Of a DNA stretch of 64,000 nucleotides, positions 37,035-44,470 are shown piece by piece. The position numbers and the translations under genes are program-made. Origin of the DNA: JAXMCK01 sp046349395 (lineage in GTDB: Bacteria > Pseudomonadota > Alphaproteobacteria > Geminicoccales > Geminicoccaceae). Numbering within the stretch: the stretch's first letter is position 1; every line of letters starts with the position of its first letter. The stretch spans positions 806,001 to 870,000 of the forward strand of contig JAXMCK010000005.1 in assembly GCA_046349395.1 (NCBI GenBank). Reading direction: 5' to 3'. A model generated the notes under the pieces. It was not told where the DNA came from. It saw only the letters and a program-made list of their open reading frames with translations, and searched no databases.

Positions 37035-38581
37035 AAGCGTTGCTCACCCGGCAGGAGCATTGCCGCTGCATTCCATGCGCCCGCATCCTGTCGGCTCGAC
37101 AACCCGTCCACCTGTCCAGAAGCCGCGCCGCTGCTGGGTTTTGGCGCATGCTCAACCCGTCCAGCCGGGGCCATCCCTGGACGGATCGCAGCAGCCCGAA
37201 AAGCCGCGCCGCTGCTGGGTTCTGGACGCATGGACGGGTCGCAGGGGCCTTCCGCGGGCAGGTAGCGGCTCCAAGCATCGAGAAAGGCGCCGCGGTCGTA
37301 GCCGCGCCTGCGATCTCGCCAGCCGTGGGACCGGCTTGAGCTTATGGCGTACGGCTTGAGCAGATCGGCGAGCTTCTTCTCGGATAGCGGCCTGCCGCGG
37401 CTCGCTTCCGGCCACGGGCGTTCGGTCATGTCCGCCAACTTGGCGACGATCTCCTGCGTCCCGATCCAGTCCGTGCCGCGGCTCTCTTCGAAGATGGCGC
37501 GAATATCCTCCAGCAGCATGGTGCCCCAGGCGTCATCGTCGGCGCCGGCCGAAAGAAGCAATGCCGCGTTGCGGGCGCGCTGCGCCCATTGCGGCCCGCC
37601 TAGGTCGGCAATGGCGAGTAAGGGCCGCCAGTTGTCCGCGGCTCTGTCGTGAAGCCTGCCGGGAACGTCGGGATCAGCACCGGCGAGCGCGCCCCGCTGG
37701 TCGGACGCCCATCGTGCAAGTAGACGCAGCATGTCGTCGAACCCGGCGGCACGATCTACCCGCCAGCGCTCAACAGCTTCGTTGGGCGCCTTCCTGCGTA
37801 GCTCGATCCGCACGCTTCGGTCGGCAAGTGTGCCGGGGATCTTGCCGATGGCGGCTATGGCGAGCGGACAGAACGTCCGAAAGGCTCGGACCTCGTGATT
37901 GTCGCCGACAGTGCGCGTGACGGTTCCGGTCGACCGATGCCCCGAATTGAGCACGCCGCGAAGGTCGTCATTGGCGGCAAGGAACGTGTCAGCCTCGTCA
38001 ATCAGGAGCGTCGGCCTGTGCTCCGCAATGACCCGGAACACCGCTGCCGTGGTCACATTGCTGACCAATAGCTGACGGGGCACAAGTGCGGCGACGATCT
38101 CCAGCGTCGTCGTCTTTCCGCACCGCTTCTCGGGCGACAGGATGGCAAGGCGCGGCGTCACGGGATGCACGTCGAATACCCAGGCGTGCGCGATCCAGAG
38201 CGCCAGCGCCGCGTCGGAGCCGGCGGGCAGCACGATATAGCGCCGTACCGTCGCCGTGATGCTGTCGAGCAGTTCCGCCGTGCTGACTGGGTACGGCCAG
38301 GGCTCGATCTCCGGCCATTCCAAAGGCTCGCCCGAACCAGCGTCTGCGCTGCCAGGTCTGGCGGCCTTCACGGCATTGTCGAGCGTGCTCAGTTGGATGC
38401 CGAGGCGCTTGGCCTCGCCCTTCCGTGCACGGTCGTAATCGACAGGCGACAGCCCCGCGAGCCGGGCCACGGTAGCGTCAAAGTCCGTGTCTACTGGCGA
38501 TGCGCTGGCGTCATCGTCCGCGTAGCCGAGCGGCGGCTCACGGAGAGCGGCAGCCCGGTCGATGCCATCCGGCGCGGTCAT
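37031..38581 (-). CDS. DUF3631 ATPase, element replication-type protein
   Basis: 516 aa from ATG 38581 with GGAGGG just upstream. Walker A SPEKRCGKTTT at 149-159 and Walker B LLIDEAD at 192-198. An R-rich region follows (HRSTGTVTRTV, then DRSVRIELRRK). From about 310 the DUF3631 domain has ADNWRPLLAIADLGG through DAWSRYL. Such proteins occur in phage and island replication modules beside or in place of primase-helicases. The C-terminus is Pro/Ser/Gly-rich and partly repeated (PSSGAA twice). It is the central enzyme of the element; helicase activity is inferred, not shown. Confidence 0.8.
   Translation of the reverse strand: MTAPDGIDRAAALREPPLGYADDDASASPVDTDFDATVARLAGLSPVDYDRARKGEAKRLGIQLSTLDNAVKAARPGSADAGSGEPLEWPEIEPWPYPVSTAELLDSITATVRRYIVLPAGSDAALALWIAHAWVFDVHPVTPRLAILSPEKRCGKTTTLEIVAALVPRQLLVSNVTTAAVFRVIAEHRPTLLIDEADTFLAANDDLRGVLNSGHRSTGTVTRTVGDNHEVRAFRTFCPLAIAAIGKIPGTLADRSVRIELRRKAPNEAVERWRVDRAAGFDDMLRLLARWASDQRGALAGADPDVPGRLHDRAADNWRPLLAIADLGGPQWAQRARNAALLLSAGADDDAWGTMLLEDIRAIFEESRGTDWIGTQEIVAKLADMTERPWPEASRGRPLSEKKLADLLKPYAISSSRSHGWRDRRRGYDRGAFLDAWSRYLPAEGPCDPSMRPEPSSGAAFRAAAIRPGMAPAGRVEHAPKPSSGAASGQVDGLSSRQDAGAWNAAAMLLPGEQRL
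37120..37221. repeat. 21-bp direct repeat in the ATPase C-terminus
   Basis: AAGCCGCGCCGCTGCTGGGT plus T occurs at 37120-37140 and 37201-37221, an 81-bp period. On the coding strand it encodes the repeated PSSGAA stretch, so the protein tail may have grown by duplication. Confidence 0.7.
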
Positions 38582-38913
38582 GGCTGACCCTCCGCCGGAC
38601 GTGGCGCGTAGCAGAGCGCGCTACGCATCTGCTGATAGGCCAGGGCGAGTGCCCAAAGCCCGTTCCTGAGCCCGTCCTCGGCGTCTACAGCGGCGTCGAG
38701 ATTTGCGCTGTCGGCAATCCCGGCGGCAGCAGCGCGGCGGGCATCGGTGAACGCGGATCTCAGTGTATCGAGATGCGAAACGACAGCGTCGAACGCGTCG
38801 GAGGTCTCGCGGAATAGCCGCTCTGCGGCGCGCTTCGGAATATTCAGCAAAGGATCGGGAGAAGGCGTGCGCACGGAGCGCGATCTCTGTATATTCACGG
38901 CGTTGTCCTTCAT
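38578..38913 (-). CDS. Unknown 111-aa element protein
   Basis: Starts at ATG 38913 (MKDNAVNIQRSRS) and overlaps the DUF3631 start as ATGA. Segment NIPKRAAERLFRETSDAFDAVVSHLDTLRSAFTDARRAAAAGIADS is strongly helical. The frame is open further upstream to 39072, but that part looks non-coding. Function unknown; translational coupling ties it to the ATPase. Confidence 0.6.
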   Translation of the reverse strand: MKDNAVNIQRSRSVRTPSPDPLLNIPKRAAERLFRETSDAFDAVVSHLDTLRSAFTDARRAAAAGIADSANLDAAVDAEDGLRNGLWALALAYQQMRSALCYAPRPAEGQP

Positions 38914-38983
38914 GCCCCGCTGTGGACTGGCCTCCTGGCGGGGCAATTCATTCACGGTGTGGGCGAGGCGCTGGCGTAGGCGC

Positions 38984-39328
38984 TTAGGCGGCCAAGGCTC
39001 GCGTCGGCGGATCGGCGCCGGTCTCGTTTTCGACAGCCCCCGGGAAAGACGGCAGGGCCTCGTAGGGCTCACGGCGGAGCCCGCCGCGGTCGCGTTCCTT
39101 CACCGTCCACCGCGCCGCCTCGCCCACCGTCGAGCGAAGCGCGGGGCCGTTCGCTCCGACGTGCCGCGCCCGGATCTCCGTGTTCGGGTCAGCCCCGTCA
39201 CGTAGGAGAACACGCGCAGCATCGAAGAACGGTTGCCGACTGACCGTCAGGCAGCGAGCGCCCAGCATCGCGCGATAGAAGCCCGGCCGCCCCGGCTCCG
39301 GCTCCAGGTCCAAGCTCAACGCGCTCAT
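38984..39328 (-). CDS. Conserved unknown 114-aa island protein
   Basis: Starts at ATG 39328, overlapping the helix-turn-helix gene as ATGA. The segment LEPEPGRPGFYRAMLGARCLTVSRQPFFDAARVLLRDGADPNTEIRARHVG matches a pattern I have seen beside DNA-binding genes in alphaproteobacterial integrated elements. No enzyme motif. The following 70 bp before 38913 hold nothing evident. Confidence 0.7.
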   Translation of the reverse strand: MSALSLDLEPEPGRPGFYRAMLGARCLTVSRQPFFDAARVLLRDGADPNTEIRARHVGANGPALRSTVGEAARWTVKERDRGGLRREPYEALPSFPGAVENETGADPPTRALAA

Positions 39329-39549
39329 TGCGACTTCGCCGATGCGAGCAGCGCAAGGAGGTCGGCACGGGGGATCAACGTGCGCGAGCCCAACTTGCAC
39401 GGCGTGATGCGACCCTCGCGGATCAGGCGATAGATTAGATCACGGCTGCAGCCGAGTTCTTGAGCAGCGCCCTTTACACTGGTCGCCATCGGCGAGGGCG
39501 TCGTCTCCGCGCCGATCGACAGCGTGGTAATGCCTTGGCCAGTGATCAC
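39325..39549 (-). CDS. Helix-turn-helix excisionase-type protein
   Basis: 74 aa from GTG 39549 (GTGA overlap with the upstream gene); an ATG at about residue 21 is an alternative. VKGAAQELGCSRDLIYRLIREGRITPCKLGSRTLIPRADLLALL is a classic MerR-like/excisionase (HTH_17) domain. It probably binds the att region or a promoter of the element; directionality factor or AlpA-like activator cannot be separated. Confidence 0.8.
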   Translation of the reverse strand: MITGQGITTLSIGAETTPSPMATSVKGAAQELGCSRDLIYRLIREGRITPCKLGSRTLIPRADLLALLASAKSQ

Positions 39550-39773
39550 GCTGCCTGCTCCGCGTCCATAACCTTGCGGGTCATTTCGGCGGCACGCCTG
39601 CTGTACGCTCGCAAGTCGCCGAGGCGGTACAGGCACTTTCCGTCAGGCGTCCTGTCACCTAGCGGTATGTTGCCAGCAAACACGAGGCTTTGAAGATCAC
39701 GAATTGAAATGGCGAGGTAGTTGGCGGCCTTGATCTCGGTGAGCCGCATTTCGTCGTCAGCGTGGTAGATCAT
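39546..39773 (-). CDS. Small helix-turn-helix DNA-binding protein
   Basis: 75 aa. LTEIKAANYLAISIRDLQSLVFAGNIPLGDRTPDGKCLYRLGDLRAYSRR has the winged-helix layout of AlpA/excisionase-like proteins, with a less canonical recognition helix than its neighbour. GGAG lies 6 nt upstream of the ATG. A 28-bp inverted repeat lies 44 bp upstream, a good candidate operator. Confidence 0.7.
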   Translation of the reverse strand: MIYHADDEMRLTEIKAANYLAISIRDLQSLVFAGNIPLGDRTPDGKCLYRLGDLRAYSRRAAEMTRKVMDAEQAA

Positions 39774-39816
39774 ACGCGCTCCAGCATGTTGCTGGCGGCG
39801 TGATGACAGATCCGTT

Positions 39817-39844
39817 TTCCAGAATCCTTCCGGTCATTCTGGAA
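39817..39844. promoter_or_regulatory. 9-bp inverted repeat, candidate operator
   Basis: TTCCAGAAT and ATTCTGGAA, perfect arms separated by 10 bp, upstream of the first helix-turn-helix gene and 8 bp after the previous gene. It may be an operator or, as RNA, a hairpin; no T-run follows. Confidence 0.5.
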
Positions 39845-39851
39845 CGAGCTG

Positions 39852-40442
39852 CTATCCGCCGGCTTCGAGTACGCCAGCCAATTGGAGCAACACGTCGTGA
39901 GGCGCGAGCGGAGCAAACGCGCGCACGTATTCGTCGTACTTCCGGCGCTCCTCACTGCTGACCCGGCTGTTCCGCCGCTTAATCGCTTCGCGCCACGTCG
40001 TCGGCGATTGCGGCTTCTCATCAGAGATGAGCATGGCAATCTCGGCCCTAGCGTGCTTCTCGCGCCATCCCCATCCAATCAATACTTCCAGCGCTGCCGC
40101 GCAGGCCGCCTTCTTCGTCGTGCGGCTTGGCCCAGCAGGAGGGCCATTATTCAACGGGGTATAGATGAGGAACTCAGGCGGTCGGCGCTGTTCCTTGACG
40201 GCCAGCAAGCCAAGGCGCAGCTCATCGATAGGTTCTGCCAGCAGCCAACGACAGCCTGGATCCATCTCTCCCAGCGCCTTGGAAAACTCGAATAACATTA
40301 CCTCAAGCGATCTCAATTTTTCGCGCTTCGTTGTTTCGTCATCTGTGTAAGTTTTGTTAAAGGCAAGGGCCGCGCACCTTAGTTGATGCAAATCGACCAA
40401 GCCCTCAATTCTTTGTCCCTCGCCGATCTCTTTGTCGTCCAT
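39852..40442 (-). CDS. Unknown 196-aa element protein
   Basis: Chosen start ATG 40442 with GGAGAG 4 nt upstream; the open frame reaches back to a TTG inside the integrase end. Helical N-terminal half (DDKEIGEGQRIEGLVDLHQLRC; KREKLRSLEVMLFEFSKALGE). A C-terminal half carries TTKKAACAAALEVLIGWGWREKHARAEIAML and ends in VLLQLAGVLEAGG. No recognised domain. It lies directly after the integrase. Confidence 0.65.
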   Translation of the reverse strand: MDDKEIGEGQRIEGLVDLHQLRCAALAFNKTYTDDETTKREKLRSLEVMLFEFSKALGEMDPGCRWLLAEPIDELRLGLLAVKEQRRPPEFLIYTPLNNGPPAGPSRTTKKAACAAALEVLIGWGWREKHARAEIAMLISDEKPQSPTTWREAIKRRNSRVSSEERRKYDEYVRAFAPLAPHDVLLQLAGVLEAGG

Positions 40443-40524
40443 GAATCTCTCCAGTGACGAGGCAGCAGCGGCGCAGGCCTCGGCGTGTGCTGCGGTGACG
40501 CGAAGGCTCAGAACGAATCTGGCG

Positions 40525-41808
40525 TTAGGCACTCCGCCGGAGCGCAACTACGTCGTTTAGCCCACAGGAAGCGCCCGTTAAGCGCATTAGGTCGTCTGCC
40601 CACCGCTCCAGAGCGTCGCGCTTCTCGGCCGCGTACGAGTGGCGGTTGTATACGCCCGCAACCCCTGCGCGCGCGCCGGTCATGTGATTGAGCACCGCCT
40701 CAACGACGTGCGGCTGAACGCCGAGGGCGTGGAGTTTGGTGCTGGCCGTCCTGCGTAGATCGTGGGGCACTGTGGGCGCCATGCCGATCTTGCGAATGAG
40801 CGCCGCGAACGCCCGGTCAGTCGCATCACGCCGGAGATGCCGGACCTTCACGTCGTCGCCGATGTGCCAGCCCGGGAACACGTACTCGGACGGCTGCTGT
40901 TCACCGTGCCGCTTGGTCCGCCGCTGCATCCGAAGGGCGGCATTCGCCAGCGCCTGACGGAACAGAGACACCGCGAGATCAGACAGCGGGACCTCATGCG
41001 CAAGCCCGTTCTTTGAGTGCTCGGCAGGGATGACCCACACCTTCGCGGCCAGATCCAAGTCGCCCTTGCGGGCGGCCACAACCTCGCCGAGCCGACAAGC
41101 GGTGAGAAGTTGGAGCCGCAGCGCCAGCGTCATCCGTTCGTCGCTCAGAAGCTCCAGAGCGTGCCAGAGACGGGCGATTTCGGCATCGTCGAGCGCGCGG
41201 GCGCGGCTCTGCTCGATAACGGGCTTTTCCAGCCGATCGGCCGGGCTGTGCTCGATCCACCCCCAACTCACCGCCTTGCCGAACATGCGTTGCAGCGTGG
41301 CGTAGATGCGGTTGACGCTGACGCCGCTCGTACCCTTCCCCGCCATCACCTTCTGCAGCTTGCCGTGCAGTAGGTCGGAGAGGTCGCGCCGGGTCACTTC
41401 CACGACCTTGCGCGAGCCGAGCGTCGGCAGAATGTCGACCGTGATACGGCGCTGTTCCTCGGCAGCCGTGCGCAGCTTTGAGCCGTGCCGCTCCATGTAG
41501 GCTTCGGCGAGATCCGCCACCTTCTCTTTCGCGGGCCGTGCGTCCGCCGGGTCCTGCCCACGCTCCAGCTTCTGCTGGGCCGTGGCGAGCAGCGAGCGAG
41601 CGTCGGCGAGCGACGTTGCCGGGTAGCCTTTGCCGAGGGTCAGGCGCTTCTGCGTGCCGTTCGGAGCCCGGTAGCGCCACACCCACGACTTTGCGCCGTT
41701 GGGGCTGACACGGAGCGCGAGCCCGCCCGGCTCCGCAATCTCGTACCGGGTATCTGCGGCCTTGGCCTGCGAGACCACCACATCCATGAGCCGCTTACGC
41801 TTCGCCAT
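40525..41808 (-). CDS. Tyrosine site-specific integrase
   Basis: 427 aa with the DUF4102-type N-terminal arm-binding domain (GLALRVSPNGAKSWVWRYRAPNGTQKRLTLG), the core-binding domain, and the catalytic domain. Catalytic residues: R in TACRLGEVV, K in HSKNGLAHEVPLS, H-x-x-R in HDLRRT, H in LNHMTG, and nucleophile Y in GVYNRHSY. The arm domain is consistent with the paired repeats near both ends of the element. Next to attR, as expected for tRNA-integrating islands of the P4-integrase group. Confidence 0.95.
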   Translation of the reverse strand: MAKRKRLMDVVVSQAKAADTRYEIAEPGGLALRVSPNGAKSWVWRYRAPNGTQKRLTLGKGYPATSLADARSLLATAQQKLERGQDPADARPAKEKVADLAEAYMERHGSKLRTAAEEQRRITVDILPTLGSRKVVEVTRRDLSDLLHGKLQKVMAGKGTSGVSVNRIYATLQRMFGKAVSWGWIEHSPADRLEKPVIEQSRARALDDAEIARLWHALELLSDERMTLALRLQLLTACRLGEVVAARKGDLDLAAKVWVIPAEHSKNGLAHEVPLSDLAVSLFRQALANAALRMQRRTKRHGEQQPSEYVFPGWHIGDDVKVRHLRRDATDRAFAALIRKIGMAPTVPHDLRRTASTKLHALGVQPHVVEAVLNHMTGARAGVAGVYNRHSYAAEKRDALERWADDLMRLTGASCGLNDVVALRRSA

Positions 41809-41824
41809 ATCGCATGCCGTCCCG

Positions 41825-41847
41825 CTGGGTCACACGCTGGGTCACAG
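41825..41847 (+). repeat. Paired arm-type repeats near attR
   Basis: CTGGGTCACAC (41825-41835) and CTGGGTCACAG (41837-41847), 12-bp period, same orientation as the pair near attL. Further weaker AGCGAC-containing repeats (for example ACCAGCGACAA, GCCAGCGACAG) lie between here and attR. Confidence 0.6.
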
Positions 41848-41988
41848 AAACGGTCGCATTGGTGAGCGACACGAAGCGACGACCAGCGACAACACGCGAC
41901 GGTGTATCTCACGATTTCAATGGTTTGTCCACGACGGCACAGGCAATCAGCGCCGCCGAACGACGGCCAGCGACAGAATGAAATCCGA

Positions 41989-42034
41989 CTTGTAAGCGGG
42001 AGGTCGGGGGTTCAAGTCCCTCCGCCGGCACCAC
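41989..42034 (+). repeat. attR, 46-bp direct repeat
   Basis: Second copy of the tRNA-Thr 3' half, exact match to 34099-34144, without the 5' half of a tRNA. It marks the right end of the element; the chromosome resumes at 42035. Confidence 0.95.
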
Positions 42035-42038
42035 GACA

Positions 42039-43355
42039 TCAGGCGCTCGGGCCTTCCCGGCCATTCACCCGTGCCGCAGCGCACCGCCCGCGGATGGTCG
42101 CCGGCGATACGGTCATGGCCACGTGCGGGCAACGGTCCACCGACGGGCTGTGGCCCGTCCACCGCCGGTAGGCGTGGGTGAAGGCGCCGGCCTCCGAGAA
42201 ACCCAGCCGGGCCGCCATCATCGCCACGGTGAGATCGGTGTGGCGGACCATCTCCATGGCAGTCCGCCGCCGCAGATCGTCGACGAGCGTCCGGTAGCCG
42301 CCGAGTGTGGCGATGTCGGCCGCAAGCTCCGTTCGCCCGACGTGCATCTTACGCGCCAGCCGATCGAGGCTCGGGACGCCTTTCTGCAGGTGCAGGAGCA
42401 GCGCGCCTTCGATGCGGGTGCGGCGAACGGCCCGGCGTGCGGCGAAGGCCGTGGCCTGCCGCTGCCAATAGGGCCGCAACGTCTCGCAGAGCCGGACATC
42501 GGCATCCTGGACCGGGGCACGCAGATGGCGCGCTGGGAAGCGCACGAAGGCGAAGGGATGCTCGGCACTCAGCGGGAACGGGACCTCGCGGGCGAGCATG
42601 GGCACTGCGCCACCGTCGGCGACGGCGATCCCAGCACGCGACGGGACGAATCCCGGCCCGAGCAGATCCCGCAGCAGCACCAGCATGAGTCGTAGGCCCA
42701 GGACACTGCTCAGGCCAGGAATGGAGCCGGTGTGGACGAGCATTGCGCCGTCCTCGTCGTCCGGCACCGTGGCGCACGAGATCGCCTCGGAAACCACCGG
42801 GATCAGCGTCGAGAGGATGCACAGCGCCTCGCCGACGGTTGGCGCATTCCGGGCCGCGTAGCCGACGAGGCCGAATTCCGTCAGGTGGACGGCCCCGACA
42901 CGCCAGAGAAACAGCGGATCGCCTGAAATCCTGGCCGCTTCTGCGAGAAAGGCCCGCTCCCGCCACGTCGGGACCCGGACCTCGTCGACTGGGTCGACGT
43001 CCAGGCTCAGGCCGTGCGCCTCGGCGAGCGAGTGTGCATCTACGCCAAGTCTCTCGAGCCGGGTCGCCGCGAGACGCACCACGACGTCACTGCTGGTCGG
43101 TTCGGCGTCGAGGCGGTGGCCGTAGTCACTGATGTCGTCCCGCGAAGCCGCAAACGCCTGGTGACGCGCTGGGTCCGTTTCGCGGGTGGCGAGGTCGGCA
43201 GTTTGGATCGGGTACCGATCGGGAGGGTTGCGGAGTGCGGCTGCCGGGCAGCACGCCACGCCATCCAGGCCTTGCAGCGTGGCGCCGCACGGGCAACTCC
43301 AGCGTGGTGATGGAGACGCCGCACCAGGGCGCCCTGCTTCCGCCAGAGCCGCCAT
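42039..43355 (-). CDS. AraC-family transcriptional regulator
   Basis: 438 aa. Residues about 92-290 form an arabinose-binding-like (PF12625-type) sensor domain. The C-terminal ~90 residues contain the AraC double helix-turn-helix, ending GFSEAGAFTHAYRRWTGHSPSVDR. The first 80 residues, with a CPCGATL...CC stretch, are unusual for the family and the true start may be later. The stop lies 5 bp from attR, so integration left this gene intact. Target unknown. Confidence 0.75.
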   Translation of the reverse strand: MAALAEAGRPGAASPSPRWSCPCGATLQGLDGVACCPAAALRNPPDRYPIQTADLATRETDPARHQAFAASRDDISDYGHRLDAEPTSSDVVVRLAATRLERLGVDAHSLAEAHGLSLDVDPVDEVRVPTWRERAFLAEAARISGDPLFLWRVGAVHLTEFGLVGYAARNAPTVGEALCILSTLIPVVSEAISCATVPDDEDGAMLVHTGSIPGLSSVLGLRLMLVLLRDLLGPGFVPSRAGIAVADGGAVPMLAREVPFPLSAEHPFAFVRFPARHLRAPVQDADVRLCETLRPYWQRQATAFAARRAVRRTRIEGALLLHLQKGVPSLDRLARKMHVGRTELAADIATLGGYRTLVDDLRRRTAMEMVRHTDLTVAMMAARLGFSEAGAFTHAYRRWTGHSPSVDRCPHVAMTVSPATIRGRCAAARVNGREGPSA

Positions 43356-44470
43356 AGCCCCCTCTTAATTGAACTCCTGCGTTAGTTCACGTCTCGGCTC
43401 TCGTCAGCGCAAGTTGGTAAATTTCTGGATTGGGCCGCGAACCAACGGGGCAAGGCCTGCGCCGACGGAGCATGGTCCTAGCGCGTCCATCATGCGGGAC
43501 AGCGGAACACGCGACGTCATCGGCCACAGCATACCAGTTCGTGATGCGGTGGCAGCCGGCGCGACAATCAGTTGGAACGAACCTCTTCAGGCTGAATCTA
43601 CAGTCCGTCTGAAGCTGTCCCGTACCGAAACCGCCCGGCTCGACGAGACAGTCCGGGATAGGATTATGGTCGAACTGGGCTGCCCAGCGCCCAAAATGAA
43701 AATCGATTGACCACACTCTATGGTATGCTCTTCCGCCGCGTGCGAACTTCGGCCCAGGACCCGTCGGTGCGCGGGGCATCGAGCACCGTAGAGCCTCTCC
43801 GGAACGCACTGTGGCGGTTGCTTTGGGGATGCCGCAGACCGGAGGGCAGACCTCCCCAATCTAGAATTGCCCCTTTGGCATGGAAACTCAATCTTCGGTA
43901 GAGAGAATGTAGGCGAGAGCTGCGGGGCGGCTGTGACGGGGGCCTCGGCAAACTGTATCTGCGCCGGCGTCACTACAGGCAGAACTCCCGAAGCGGAGTC
44001 GCGCTGGCCTTCGAGCCTCATCCACGCCTCGGCCCTGCCGGCAAACATGATGTTCAGCCCGAACAGAGTGTCGCCGTCGTCGCGCATCATCCAGCGGGTG
44101 CCAAGCGGCAACCTCTTGGGTGAAGCTCGCGGGCCGCCGTGAGGACTGCTGGGACATCCCCCGGCCCACGCGACAAAGAGAAGAATAGATTCTGTCTTGC
44201 CGGAGTTGCGAGGGCACTCGCCTACAAGGAACTTGAATTCAACCTGACGAGAGCTCCGGCCCCGCGGCCACAGCTCGTCGACGTCGACACCGAGGAAGCC
44301 AGTCGATGCTCCCGCCTGTGTCCTACAATTGACCGTAGATTGCTCGAGGTCGGCGGAACGCTCGACCCCGGAACGCATTTTCACCCGAAGCTACGAACAA
44401 TTTGGAAGTGGCGCGGAGCACTGGCATCACGGCAGTCTGCCGACGCTCACGACGAACAATGGGGATCGCC
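43356..44470. other. 1.1-kb stretch without a convincing gene
   Basis: Only weak open frames occur. One on + (43369-43710, TTG start) ends ETARLDETVRDRIMVELG. One on - (43587-44384) contains RWMMRDDGDTLFGLNIM. Neither has a strong ribosome site or a recognisable domain, and both are surrounded by frames of similar size on the other strand. An inverted repeat TGAACT-N8-AGTTCA (43370-43389) lies 14 bp above the AraC start. The stretch may be gene remnants. Confidence 0.4.

Larger units (their letters stand above)
34099..42034. mobile_element. 7.9-kb integrated element in tRNA-Thr
   Basis: Bounded by exact 46-bp repeats of the tRNA-Thr 3' half (attL and attR). It carries a tyrosine integrase adjacent to attR, two small helix-turn-helix proteins, a DUF3631 ATPase and a string of overlapping small genes on the minus strand (35835-41808), plus cargo near attL. 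No structural phage, terminase, relaxase or type IV secretion genes are present, so it is best called a satellite-like or mobilizable island that needs a helper or moves only by excision and integration. Several genes are lower in GC than the host. Boundaries are certain from the repeats; the class is inferred. Confidence 0.9.

Noticed and set aside
38914..39072. Upstream extension of the 111-aa island gene
   Set aside because: Arg/Pro-rich, overlaps the 114-aa gene and lacks protein-like character.
43369..43710. 113-codon + strand frame starting with TTG
   Set aside because: No ribosome site at the start and no recognised domain; kept only as part of the undefined region.
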